A stretch of 39,475 nt of DNA from an uncultured bacterium (GTDB lineage: Bacteria > Bacillota > Clostridia > Lachnospirales > Lachnospiraceae). A program made the position numbers and the translations under genes. The notes under the pieces were generated by a model. It worked only from the letters and a program-made list of their open reading frames with translations. It did not search any database and had not been told where the DNA came from. The stretch spans positions 1 to 39,475 of the forward strand of contig CANPIC010000027.1 in assembly GCA_947574055.1 (NCBI GenBank), written 5' to 3'. Of this stretch, positions 8,555 through 17,039 are shown piece after piece (position 1 is the first letter of the stretch; each line of letters starts with the position of its first letter).

Positions 8555-8584
8555 TTGTCAACTGGCGTCCAGTGCTGGTATACT
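8555..8584 (+). promoter_or_regulatory. Candidate proximal promoter of the gmd operon with internal palindrome
   Basis: TTGTCA (8555-8560) and TATACT (8579-8584) are spaced by 18 bp. The spacer contains the small perfect palindrome ACTGG-CGT-CCAGT (8561-8573), a place where a repressor could sit. It is unclear which of the two candidate promoters is used. Confidence 0.4.
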
Positions 8585-8602
8585 ACAAAAGATATGGTAG
8601 AA

Positions 8603-8712
8603 ATTGGCAGAAAAATAGAAATAATCTGGTATTACAGGCATGCGGATAATTGCCAATCTGATGTTTACAATGACGAGTTTAGTCAGACCATTGCAATTAC
8701 CTGATTGCCAAT
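8603..8712 (+). repeat. TGCCAAT repeats in the gmd leader
   Basis: The heptamer TGCCAAT occurs at 8651-8657 and 8706-8712, in each case as part of ATTGCCAAT, and in inverted form (ATTGGCA) at 8603-8609. The inverted copy could pair with either direct copy. The last copy lies about 10 nt before the gmd ribosome binding site. The repeats could be operator half-sites or alternative RNA stems; the sequence does not decide. Confidence 0.4.
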
Positions 8713-8734
8713 ATGATTTAAAAGGAGAATGGAT

Positions 8735-9844
8735 ATGAAGCAAGTAGCGCTGATCACCGGGATTACCGGACAGGACGGGAGTTATCTGGCAGAGTTTCTG
8801 CTGGAAAAAGGATATGAAGTGCATGGACTGATCCGCAGGCACAGTATTTCCAATACGGACCGGATTGATCATCTGATCGCTTCCGATTATCATAAGATTA
8901 AATTTTTCCTGCATTTTGCGGATACGACGGATTCCAGCAATCTGATGCGGCTGATTGCCGAGATTCGTCCTACGGAAGTATATAATCTGGCGGCCCAGTC
9001 TCATGTGGGGATTTCGTTTGAGGTACCGGAATATACGGCGGAGGCTACCGGGACGAGTACTTTGAAGCTGCTGGAGGCTATCCGGGTCAATGGCGGGAAC
9101 TGCAGATACTATCAGGCATCTACCTCGGAACTGTTTGGGGGATTGCCGGAGACAGCGCCGCAGAGTGAAGAGACACCTTTTTATCCCAAGAGTCCTTATG
9201 GAGTGGCAAAGCTGTATTCTTATTGGATTACGGTTAATTACCGGGAGGCATATAATATGTATGCCTGCAATGGTATTTTATTTAATCATGAGTCTCCGCG
9301 CAGAGGAGAGAACTTTGTGACGAGAAAGATTACGCTGGCCGTGGCAGCGATTGTGTCAGGAAAACAGGAGAAGCTGTCGCTGGGCAATATGGATGCCAGA
9401 CGGGACTGGGGATACGCAGGGGACTATGTGGAAGGTATGTGGCTGATGCTGCAGCAGGATAAACCCGGTGATTATGTGCTGGCTACCAATGAGACGCATA
9501 CAGTACGGGAATTTGTGGAGGCGGCTTTTGCACAGCTGGGGATTGCCATCCGCTGGGAAGGCGAAGGCATCCAGGAGAAAGGGCTCGATGCGGAGAGCGG
9601 CAAAGTACTGGTGGATGTAAACCCTGAGTTTTACCGCCCTTCGGAGGTGGAATATCTGTGGGGCAATGCAGCGAAGGCAGAGCGGGAGCTGGGCTGGAAG
9701 CGGAAGGTGGATTTCCGGGCTTTGGTTGCGATGATGATGGACAGTGACATGAAAGAGGTGGCAGGTATGGACTGTGAAACATACCGGACCAGACATGGCA
9801 AAGGAAACAACGGGGCAGAAAATATCAGTACAAAGGCGGAATGA
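8735..9844 (+). CDS. gmd: GDP-mannose 4,6-dehydratase
   Basis: Converts GDP-mannose to GDP-4-keto-6-deoxymannose, the first step toward GDP-L-fucose. The 369-residue extended short-chain dehydrogenase has the NADP-binding motif [10 protein letters not shown] near residue 9. It also shows the [10 protein letters not shown] active-site Tyr-xxx-Lys and the family signature [13 protein letters not shown]. The ATG at 8735 is preferred to the one at 8729 because AGGAG (8723-8727) is 7 nt from the first and only 1 nt from the second. It is followed after 9 nt by fcl and then manC, so the three form a GDP-fucose supply module. Phosphomannose isomerase and phosphomannomutase are not in the window. Confidence 0.97.
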   Translation: MKQVALITGITGQDGSYLAEFLLEKGYEVHGLIRRHSISNTDRIDHLIASDYHKIKFFLHFADTTDSSNLMRLIAEIRPTEVYNLAAQSHVGISFEVPEYTAEATGTSTLKLLEAIRVNGGNCRYYQASTSELFGGLPETAPQSEETPFYPKSPYGVAKLYSYWITVNYREAYNMYACNGILFNHESPRRGENFVTRKITLAVAAIVSGKQEKLSLGNMDARRDWGYAGDYVEGMWLMLQQDKPGDYVLATNETHTVREFVEAAFAQLGIAIRWEGEGIQEKGLDAESGKVLVDVNPEFYRPSEVEYLWGNAAKAERELGWKRKVDFRALVAMMMDSDMKEVAGMDCETYRTRHGKGNNGAENISTKAE

Positions 9845-9853
9845 GGATAGCAG

Positions 9854-10801
9854 ATGGAAAAACAGGATAAGATCTATATAGCAGGTCACAGAGGGCTGGT
9901 GGGCAGTGCGATTGTCCGCAGCCTGACAAGACAGGGGTATGAAAATGTGATCGGACGTACACACCGTGAACTGGAACTGACAGATCAGGCAGCAGTGCGG
10001 ACATTTTTTGAGACAGAGAGACCGGATGTCGTGGTATTGGCGGCGGCCAAAGTGGGTGGCATCAATGCCAACAATACCGCGCCGGCGGATTTTGCCTATA
10101 GCAATCTGCAAATACAGTGCAATGTGATCAAATGCAGTCATGATTATCACGTCAAGAAACTGCTCTTTTTGGGCAGTACCTGTATTTATCCTAAAATGGC
10201 GCCGCAGCCGATCCCGGAAGATGCACTGCTGACGGGGCCGCTGGAGGAGACCAATGAAGCCTATGCCATAGCCAAAATTGCCGGGCTTGAGATGTGCAGA
10301 TTCTACAAACGGCAGTATGGGGATGATTTTATCAGTTGTATGCCTACCAATCTGTATGGGCCATATGATAATTATGATCTGGAAGGTTCGCATGTGATGC
10401 CGGCCATGATCCGCAAGTTTCATGAGGCCAAAGTATCCGGGGCGCCGTCGGTGGAACTATGGGGGACGGGAACGCCTTTGCGGGAGTTTCTCTATGTGGA
10501 CGATATGGCGGATGCGTGTGTATACCTTCTGGAGCATTACAGCGGTGAGCAGCATGTAAATATCGGTACGGGAAAAGAACTTACTATCCGTGAACTGGCG
10601 CTGCTTGTCAGGGAGACTGTGGGGTATGAAGGAGAAATTATCTGGAATCAGGATATGCCGGATGGCACCCCCAGAAAACTGACAGATGTGTCAAAACTGC
10701 ACGGTATTGGCTGGAGACATAAGGTGGAACTGGAAGAGGGTGTGAAACTGGCCTATGACTGGTTCCGGGAGCACGAAGGAGATGCAAGAACAGGAAAGTG
10801 A
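9854..10801 (+). CDS. fcl: GDP-L-fucose synthase
   Basis: Epimerises and reduces GDP-4-keto-6-deoxymannose to GDP-L-fucose using NADPH. The 315-residue protein has the usual family length. It shows [12 protein letters not shown] near the N-terminus, LGSTCIYPK, the Tyr-xxx-Lys catalytic pair in YAIAKIAG, and [18 protein letters not shown] ribosome binding site lies just before the ATG, and gmd ends 9 nt upstream. With gmd and manC it predicts that the polysaccharide contains L-fucose or a derivative. Confidence 0.97.
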   Translation: MEKQDKIYIAGHRGLVGSAIVRSLTRQGYENVIGRTHRELELTDQAAVRTFFETERPDVVVLAAAKVGGINANNTAPADFAYSNLQIQCNVIKCSHDYHVKKLLFLGSTCIYPKMAPQPIPEDALLTGPLEETNEAYAIAKIAGLEMCRFYKRQYGDDFISCMPTNLYGPYDNYDLEGSHVMPAMIRKFHEAKVSGAPSVELWGTGTPLREFLYVDDMADACVYLLEHYSGEQHVNIGTGKELTIRELALLVRETVGYEGEIIWNQDMPDGTPRKLTDVSKLHGIGWRHKVELEEGVKLAYDWFREHEGDARTGK

Positions 10802-10811
10802 AGGACTGGCT

Positions 10812-11897
10812 ATGAAGCGATATGGTATTATTATGGCAGGCGGAAGTGGCACAAGATTCTGGCCGCTGAGCCGGAAGCAACTGCCCAAACAGTTTCTCAA
10901 TCTGACGGGAAAGGATATCATGGTCAATGAGACGATAGACCGCCTAAGCCCGGTGATTCCCGCCGAAAATATCTTTGTGGTGACAAACGAAGCCCATGCC
11001 GAACTCACTTATGAGGCGGCGGCCGGGCGTCTGCAGAGGGATCATATCCTGGCCGAACCTGCCGCCAGAAATACGGCGGCCTGTATCGGCTATGCGGCGA
11101 TGGAGATTATCAGAAAGTATGGCGACGGTGTGATGGGTATTTTTGCCTCGGACCATTATATTCAGGATGAGGAAGGGTTTCGCGGGGTGCTGGAACAGGC
11201 AATGACAGAAGCGGAAAGAGGAGAGGGCCTGCTGACGATCGGGATTCGTCCCACATTTGCCTCCACGGGCTATGGTTATATCAGACGCAAAGCCGCAGAA
11301 CCGGGCAAAGCAGACGGCAGTCTGTCCTGTCATAGGGTGGAAGAATTTGTGGAAAAGCCAGATGCAGAAACGGCGGAGCGTTACCTGGCCAGTGGTGAAT
11401 ACTTTTGGAACAGCGGCATGTTTGTCTGGAAAGCATCTGTGATTCTCCGGCAGTTTGCAATGCTGTTGCCCGATATTTATGAGTGCCTTGTAAAAATCGG
11501 AGACAGTATGGGAACGGAAAGAGAACGGCAGACGATAGCAGAGGTTTATCCCGCAATCCACAAGATATCCATTGATTATGGCATCATGGAACGGGCGGCG
11601 CAGGTGTATATGCTGGAAGGGGACTTTGGCTGGAACGATGTGGGCAGTCTGGATGCGCTGGCGAAACTGCATACACCCGATGCGTGTGGCAATACAGCCT
11701 GCGGGGATATGATCGGCCTTGATGCCTCGGGGTGTATCAGTTATGGCAAAGATAAACTGATCGCACTGATCGGTGTAAAAGATTTGATTGTAGTGGAAGG
11801 AGAAGATACCATTCTTGTCTGTCCCAGAGAGCGGGCGCAGGAGGTAAAGCAGATTGTGGAACGGCTGGAAGAGCAGGGTCGCATACAATATCTGTAA
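10812..11897 (+). CDS. manC: Mannose-1-phosphate guanylyltransferase
   Basis: Makes GDP-mannose from mannose-1-phosphate and GTP, the precursor for the preceding gmd and fcl enzymes. The 361-residue protein has the nucleotidyltransferase motif GGSGTRFWPLSRKQLPKQFL at its N-terminus. FVEKPD and the late GDFGWNDVGS, both typical of the family, follow. It is the single-domain form, without the C-terminal isomerase domain of bifunctional AlgA/ManC enzymes. The ATG at 10812 is chosen over an upstream in-frame start inside fcl because GAAGGA sits about 7 nt before it and the family begins MKRYGIIMAGG. Confidence 0.95.
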   Translation: MKRYGIIMAGGSGTRFWPLSRKQLPKQFLNLTGKDIMVNETIDRLSPVIPAENIFVVTNEAHAELTYEAAAGRLQRDHILAEPAARNTAACIGYAAMEIIRKYGDGVMGIFASDHYIQDEEGFRGVLEQAMTEAERGEGLLTIGIRPTFASTGYGYIRRKAAEPGKADGSLSCHRVEEFVEKPDAETAERYLASGEYFWNSGMFVWKASVILRQFAMLLPDIYECLVKIGDSMGTERERQTIAEVYPAIHKISIDYGIMERAAQVYMLEGDFGWNDVGSLDALAKLHTPDACGNTACGDMIGLDASGCISYGKDKLIALIGVKDLIVVEGEDTILVCPRERAQEVKQIVERLEEQGRIQYL

Positions 11898-11918
11898 AAA
11901 GGCAAGGATGGAGGAACC

Positions 11919-13547
11919 ATGATAGGATTTCTGCTTTGTGTAATGCTTCCCGTACTGCCAGGGATTGGCTTTTTGCGGCTGAAACGGGAGCGTGGCAGCA
12001 TTACGATGACCGAGTGCTATATGACCGGGCTTCTGGCCTGTTTTTTGCTGGGAACGATTGCTTCTTGTATTACGATCAAATTAAGCAGGGGGTTTTCCTT
12101 TTACTGCAGGCTTCTGGCCGGGCTTTTTACGGTATGCAGCCTGCTGTCCCTGTTTGTGGGACGGGGACTGATCAGGGATATGATTTTGCGGATGCGGGAT
12201 CAGGCCGGCAGAAAAAGGGAAAAAAAGAAATATCGTAAACGACAGATAGCGGAAGCGGTCATTTTGCTTTTGCTTGCGGTTATACAGATCGCAGGCTACT
12301 TTCTGTATGTGCCGGATACGGGAATGGATACGATGACCGAGACGATTGCCACGACAGCACTGACAGATGCGGTTTTTGTACATGATCCTGTGACCGGGCA
12401 AAGGCTGGCCAACGGGATGTTTCCGCTGTATAAGCTGGTATCACAGCCGCTATTGTATGGCAGTATCCACCGTCTGAGCGGCATGGGACTGGCCGATTTT
12501 CTGTATCTGGCGGTTCCCATCTGGCTTCTGGCCGTGAATTTTGCAGTGCTGCGTGCCTGGGCCGGTATGCTTTTGGGAGGCCAGAAAGAGAAGCGGAACC
12601 TGTTTTTGATTTTTGCCAGTCTGCTTATTGTGATGGGGGATGGAAATACAGCTTCTTATGCATACTGCCTGCTTCATAACGGATGGAGAGGGATGGCGGT
12701 CGCAGCCGTGCTTTTGCTGATGGGTGGTTACATACTGTATGAGATGCTGGTGAAGAAAGAATGGCTCTATGGTGTCATGGGTCTGCTGCTGACGCTGGCG
12801 GCACTTGCGGCTGCCTGTCCGCTATTGCCGCCGGATATAACCAGGCTGTCAGTGGGAGACAGACAGTGGGGGATGCTGCTGCTCTCTATACTGGGATTAT
12901 ATTTGGTCAGAGAGCGGACGAAGAAAAGATGGAGGAGACAGGAAGCGGTTCTTCTGGGTATCTGTCTGTTGTCCGGCATTTTTCCGGACAGTCCTTTCCC
13001 GGTTCTGGGTACGGCTTTTGCCCTGACGGTGATGTGGGGCGTGGCAGATGAGTGGAAGCGGGGCGTGGTCATGTTTGCAGGACTGATGATTATGATCTGT
13101 ATGACGGGCAGCGTGCTTCCTTTTCGGGCTGATATCCCCAAATGGCGCTATATTCCGGAAGGCAGTCGCGCCATACAGGATAAAATTACGGAACTTGCAG
13201 AAACTTATGACAGAGAAGTGATGCTGGCTGCGCCGGAAGAGGTGATGGAAAAAGCCCGTCTGGCAGACGCCCGCATTGTCCTTCCCTATGGAAAGGATCT
13301 CTGGCATGAAGGGTGTAACAGGGAAGTCCGCAGCTTTTATCCCTATGGAGAAGAAGCCCTGATCCTCCATGAACAGATGAAAAACGATTATAACCAGCCC
13401 GATACGGTAGCTGCGCTGGCGATGGGACTGGACTGCGATATTCTGGTGCTGCGTGAGCGGATGAGCACGGATGCCATGCGTCAGTACGGATGGCAGGAGA
13501 CGGAAGCGGTACCCGGCTATGCGGTCTATCTGGCGGCGGAACCATAA
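11919..13547 (+). CDS. Large polytopic membrane protein, possible GT-C type, function unknown
   Basis: The 542-residue protein has about ten or more hydrophobic segments spread over residues 1-400 and a soluble C-terminal domain of about 130 residues. An acidic motif, DTMTETIATTALTDAVFVHDP, sits in an external loop near residues 133-155. Its architecture (many helices, early acidic loop, C-terminal extracytoplasmic domain) recalls GT-C enzymes and uncharacterised clostridial polysaccharide-locus proteins such as the DUF6077 group, but I do not recognise it with certainty. It follows manC by 21 nt and ends the first gene block before the palindromic region at 13627. Confidence 0.6.
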   Translation: MIGFLLCVMLPVLPGIGFLRLKRERGSITMTECYMTGLLACFLLGTIASCITIKLSRGFSFYCRLLAGLFTVCSLLSLFVGRGLIRDMILRMRDQAGRKREKKKYRKRQIAEAVILLLLAVIQIAGYFLYVPDTGMDTMTETIATTALTDAVFVHDPVTGQRLANGMFPLYKLVSQPLLYGSIHRLSGMGLADFLYLAVPIWLLAVNFAVLRAWAGMLLGGQKEKRNLFLIFASLLIVMGDGNTASYAYCLLHNGWRGMAVAAVLLLMGGYILYEMLVKKEWLYGVMGLLLTLAALAAACPLLPPDITRLSVGDRQWGMLLLSILGLYLVRERTKKRWRRQEAVLLGICLLSGIFPDSPFPVLGTAFALTVMWGVADEWKRGVVMFAGLMIMICMTGSVLPFRADIPKWRYIPEGSRAIQDKITELAETYDREVMLAAPEEVMEKARLADARIVLPYGKDLWHEGCNREVRSFYPYGEEALILHEQMKNDYNQPDTVAALAMGLDCDILVLRERMSTDAMRQYGWQETEAVPGYAVYLAAEP

Positions 13548-13571
13548 AAGGGAGCATAGAACCGGGAAAAC

Positions 13572-13600
13572 TTTTCAAAATTTGCAGAATATGGTAAAAT
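13572..13600 (+). promoter_or_regulatory. Weak candidate promoter upstream of the palindrome
   Basis: TTTTCA (13572-13577) and TAAAAT (13595-13600) are spaced by 17 bp. If used, the transcript would carry the 165-nt palindrome as its leader before the glycosyltransferase at 13830. The -35 box matches the consensus only partly. Confidence 0.35.
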
Positions 13601-13626
13601 ATTGGCAAAACGAGGTAACAGATCAG

Positions 13627-13791
13627 CTAGTGTGCTGACACATTTACTTTCAGATAAATGACGCAGAATGGATTTTCAGACTGCAAGGCGGCTGAACGAG
13701 GCGATGCGGTGGCATCGTTGAGTGAAGCCAACGCTGCAGATGGAAATCCAGGCAAGTCATTTGGCGAAATGTAAATGTGTCAGTGTACTAG
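13627..13791. repeat. 165-bp imperfect palindrome, MITE-like
   Basis: The whole segment is one long inverted repeat centred at 13709. The arms begin and end with CTAG. They share blocks such as CTGACACATTTAC, AAATGAC, TGGATTT and CTGCA at matching distances. They meet in a perfect CGATGC-GGTG-GCATCG hairpin at 13702-13717. It contains no gene and no T-tract, so it is not a normal terminator. It could be a miniature inverted-repeat element, a REP-like element or a structured RNA leader. No second copy was noticed in the window. Confidence 0.75.
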
Positions 13792-13829
13792 TCTGAATCG
13801 TTACTAAAAGAGAATCTTGGGAGCGGATT

Positions 13830-14762
13830 ATGAAATTATTAAGTGTGATCGTCCCCTGCTATAACGAAGAGGAAAATGTGTCCTATTTCTATGAAGAGCT
13901 GCTGAAGCAGGAAACGGCCCTGCAGGAGCGTGAAATAGGGCTGGAACTGATTTATGTGGACGATGGTTCCGTGGATCATACGGTGGCGGAAGTGAGAAAA
14001 CTGCACGAGAAGGACAAACGGGTACGTCTAGTTTCCTTTTCCCGGAATTTTGGGAAAGAGGCAGGGATTTATGCCGGACTGCAGAAAGCATCCGGGGACT
14101 ATGTGGTGCTGATGGATGCCGATTTGCAGGATCCGCCCGCCCTTTTGCCGAGGATGCTATATTATCTGGAAGAGGAAGGCTATGATTCCGTGGCGACCAG
14201 GCGGGTGACACGAAAAGGCGAGCCCATGATTCGCTCCTTTTTTGCGCGAAGATTTTACCGGCTGATGAAGCATATTTCCCATACAGAGATTGTGGACGGG
14301 GCCAGAGATTACCGGCTGATGAAGCGCTGTGTGGTCGATGCCATTCTTTCCATGAAGGAATATAACCGTTTTACAAAAGGGATTTTCGGCTGGGTAGGCT
14401 TTCGGACGAAATGGCTGGAATACGAGAATATCGAGCGCACAAAGGGAGAGACAAAGTGGAATTTCTGGAAACTGTTTCTCTATTCTCTGGACGGGATTTT
14501 GGCTTTTTCGACAATGCCGCTGGCGTTTGTTTCGGTGATTGGTCTGATTTTCTGTCTGCTGGCATTTATCCTGATCCTGTTTACGATTGTGAGAACGGCT
14601 ATCTTCGGTGATCCTACTTCCGGCTGGCCATCTCTGGTATGCATCATTTCTCTGATCAGCGGTGTACAGCTTCTGTGCCTGGGGATTGTGGGACAGTATC
14701 TGTCCAAAATGTATATGGAAGTGAAAAACAGACCGATTTATCTGGTAAAAGAAGAATTGTGA
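13830..14762 (+). CDS. Family 2 glycosyltransferase, polyprenyl-phosphate type (GtrB/DPM1-like)
   Basis: The 310-residue enzyme has an N-terminal GT-A domain and two C-terminal transmembrane helices (about residues 232-255 and 268-290). That is the layout of enzymes moving a sugar from a nucleotide donor to undecaprenyl phosphate. Motifs include IVPCYNEEENV at the start, VDDGSVDHT and DADLQDPP. The product, an undecaprenyl-phosphate sugar, normally serves GT-C enzymes on the outer face of the membrane, which fits the several large GT-C-like proteins in this cluster. GGGAG precedes the ATG by about 7 nt. The sugar is unknown. Confidence 0.9.
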   Translation: MKLLSVIVPCYNEEENVSYFYEELLKQETALQEREIGLELIYVDDGSVDHTVAEVRKLHEKDKRVRLVSFSRNFGKEAGIYAGLQKASGDYVVLMDADLQDPPALLPRMLYYLEEEGYDSVATRRVTRKGEPMIRSFFARRFYRLMKHISHTEIVDGARDYRLMKRCVVDAILSMKEYNRFTKGIFGWVGFRTKWLEYENIERTKGETKWNFWKLFLYSLDGILAFSTMPLAFVSVIGLIFCLLAFILILFTIVRTAIFGDPTSGWPSLVCIISLISGVQLLCLGIVGQYLSKMYMEVKNRPIYLVKEEL

Positions 14763-14805
14763 TCAGGATATGGGATTAAATAAAAGGATAGGGAAACGTC
14801 GTGAT

Positions 14806-15558
14806 ATGAAAGCAAAAGTCAGCATCATCATTCCTGTCTATCAGGCAGCCGCTTTTTTGCATGAGACAATAGAATCTGTCCGCGGACAGGAGGAGACTGA
14901 CTGGGAACTGCTGTTGGTGGATGACGGGTCCACTGACGGAAGCAGAGAAATCATAGCGCACTATGCCGCCATGGACAGCAGGGTGCGTCTGATTTGCCAA
15001 CCGGTCAATCAGGGGGCGGCCGCTGCCCGTAACCGGGGCCTGGAAGAGGCGAAAGGGCGCTACCTTGCTTTTCTGGACAGCGATGATCTCTGGAAGCGGG
15101 AGCGGCTTTCGGCAGGGCTTTCCTTTATGAAAAAAAAGCAGGCCGGTTTTGTATTCAGCGGTTATGAGTTTGCCGATGAGACTGGAAAGGGGAGTGGCAG
15201 GATTGTCCGGGTGCCGGAGACCCTTACCTATCGGCAGGCATTGAAAAATACCACTATTTTCACATCAACAGTCCTCTTTGACACTCATGTGATCCCCCGT
15301 GAACTGATCCGCATGCCGCTTGTGAAAAGCGAGGATACCGCAACCTGGTGGAACATTTTGCGAAACGGCCATACCGCATATGGTCTGGATGAAAACCTGG
15401 TATTGTACAGGAGAAGTACCGGTACACTCTCTTCCAATAAACTGGAAGCGATCCGGCGGATCTGGAATCTTTACCGGCGGGTGGAGGGGCTGTCACTGCC
15501 ATACACCCTGTATAATTTTATGTTTTATGCAGTGCGTGCTACGCTGCGCCGGGTTTAA
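14806..15558 (+). CDS. Family 2 glycosyltransferase
   Basis: The 250-residue cytoplasmic GT-A enzyme presumably adds one sugar to the lipid-linked repeat unit. It shows SIIIPVYQAAAFL, VDDGSTDGS and the metal/nucleotide site LDSDDLW. The ATG at 14806 is favoured over 14770 because AGGATAGGGA lies upstream at a workable distance and the family domain starts directly with KVSIIIPVY; the extra 12 residues would be unusual. It is close behind the GtrB-like gene. Donor and acceptor cannot be predicted. Confidence 0.88.
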   Translation: MKAKVSIIIPVYQAAAFLHETIESVRGQEETDWELLLVDDGSTDGSREIIAHYAAMDSRVRLICQPVNQGAAAARNRGLEEAKGRYLAFLDSDDLWKRERLSAGLSFMKKKQAGFVFSGYEFADETGKGSGRIVRVPETLTYRQALKNTTIFTSTVLFDTHVIPRELIRMPLVKSEDTATWWNILRNGHTAYGLDENLVLYRRSTGTLSSNKLEAIRRIWNLYRRVEGLSLPYTLYNFMFYAVRATLRRV

Positions 15559-15643
15559 GGGGCAGCAGTAGTCCGGTGATTTACCGCGTGGCAGTCGGTG
15601 AACAAAGGAAACTGTTTGCTGTTAATGAAGGAGACGAAAGTTC

Positions 15644-17005
15644 ATGAAGAAACTGGAAACATACAAAAGGCTGATACAGATCGCGTTGTCTTCTATCTGT
15701 ATTGCCCTGCAGATGGGAATTTATGCCTTATTCTGGTATGGCTATTACAGCGAAAAGATGTATTTGAAATTTTATTTCAAGGGACATCTTCTGATGCTTT
15801 TTGTGTATGTGATCCTGTTATTTTTTTTCTCCCAGATGTATGGCGGTATGCGAATCGGTTATCTGCGTTCGGGAGAGGTGATGTTTTCCCAGGTGTTTGC
15901 CACACTTTGCGTCAATGCCATTACGTATCTGCAGATGTGCCTGATGGTGCGGGGCTTTTTGGATATCAGACCCATGTTCTATATGACATTGTCCGAAGCG
16001 GCGGTAATCGTACTATGGACGATGGGCAGTGCCGGTATTTACAGACGTATCTTTTCTCCCAGAAACCTGCTGCTGGTGCACGGAGATCGTCCGGTGGAGG
16101 ATATTTTGCATAAATTTGGTACGAGAAAGGACAAGTATCATGTGACGAAAAGCATCCATATCGGGATGGGCGCCGATGTCATCTGCGAGGAAGCGGAAAA
16201 CGGCTATGACGGTGTGGTGCTCTGGGATATTCCGGCTCAGATACGCAACAAACTCTACAAATATTGTTTCGGTGTGGGAATCCGGGTGTATATCATGCCG
16301 AAGATACCGGATATTCTGATCAAAGGGGCGGATCAGATTCATTTGTTTGATACGCCTATCCTGCTCACAAGGGAATATGTGCTCAGTTTTGAGCAGCGTC
16401 TGGCAAAGCGGATCATCGATTTTGTGTGTGCACTGATTCTATGTATCCTCTCTTCCCCCATCATGCTATTGACGGCCCTGGCCATCAAAGCCTACGACAG
16501 AGGGCCGGTATTTTACAAGCAGGTGCGCTGCACCCGCGATATGAAGGAATTTAATATTCTCAAATTCCGCAGTATGCGGGTTGACGCAGAGAAAGACGGT
16601 GTGGCAAGGCTGGCCGCCAAACATGATGACAGGATTACGCCGGTGGGCCGGTTTATCCGTATGGTGCGGATCGACGAACTGCCGCAGCTCTTTAATATAT
16701 TGAAGGGGGAGATGACTTTTATCGGCCCCAGGCCAGAGCGCCCGCAGATCATTATGCAGTATGTGGAGGATATGCCGGAGTTTATTTTCCGTACCAAGGT
16801 CAAGGCAGGACTGGCCGGTTATGCGCAGGTGTACGGAAAGTATAATACGACGCCTTATGATAAGTTAAAACTCGATTTATTTTATATTGAAAACTATTCC
16901 ATCTGGCTGGACATCAAGCTGATGCTGCTGACACTGAAGATACTGTTCCGGCCCGAGAGTACGGAAGGGGTGGACAGCAGCCAGACGACGGCGCTGAAGA
17001 AGTGA
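15644..17005 (+). CDS. Initiating polyprenyl glycosylphosphotransferase (WbaP/CpsE-like)
   Basis: The 453-residue protein starts repeat-unit assembly by moving a sugar-1-phosphate onto undecaprenyl phosphate. It has about four N-terminal helices, a central soluble region, a helix near residues 255-280, and the catalytic bacterial sugar transferase domain. KFRSMRVDAEKDG, RIDELPQLFNILKGEM and the GPRPERP signature near residue 365 mark that domain. AAGGAGACG precedes the ATG. Length and domain order match the long class of initiating transferases. The first sugar (for example glucose, galactose or an amino sugar) cannot be told. A Wzz-like gene follows within 40 nt. Confidence 0.93.
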   Translation: MKKLETYKRLIQIALSSICIALQMGIYALFWYGYYSEKMYLKFYFKGHLLMLFVYVILLFFFSQMYGGMRIGYLRSGEVMFSQVFATLCVNAITYLQMCLMVRGFLDIRPMFYMTLSEAAVIVLWTMGSAGIYRRIFSPRNLLLVHGDRPVEDILHKFGTRKDKYHVTKSIHIGMGADVICEEAENGYDGVVLWDIPAQIRNKLYKYCFGVGIRVYIMPKIPDILIKGADQIHLFDTPILLTREYVLSFEQRLAKRIIDFVCALILCILSSPIMLLTALAIKAYDRGPVFYKQVRCTRDMKEFNILKFRSMRVDAEKDGVARLAAKHDDRITPVGRFIRMVRIDELPQLFNILKGEMTFIGPRPERPQIIMQYVEDMPEFIFRTKVKAGLAGYAQVYGKYNTTPYDKLKLDLFYIENYSIWLDIKLMLLTLKILFRPESTEGVDSSQTTALKK

Positions 17006-17039
17006 TGAGGCAGTGGGAAGCAGAAAGAAAGTGAACGGC

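Noticed and set aside
13627-13791. The palindrome as a rho-independent terminator
   Set aside because: No T-tract follows either arm and the stem is far longer than a normal terminator.
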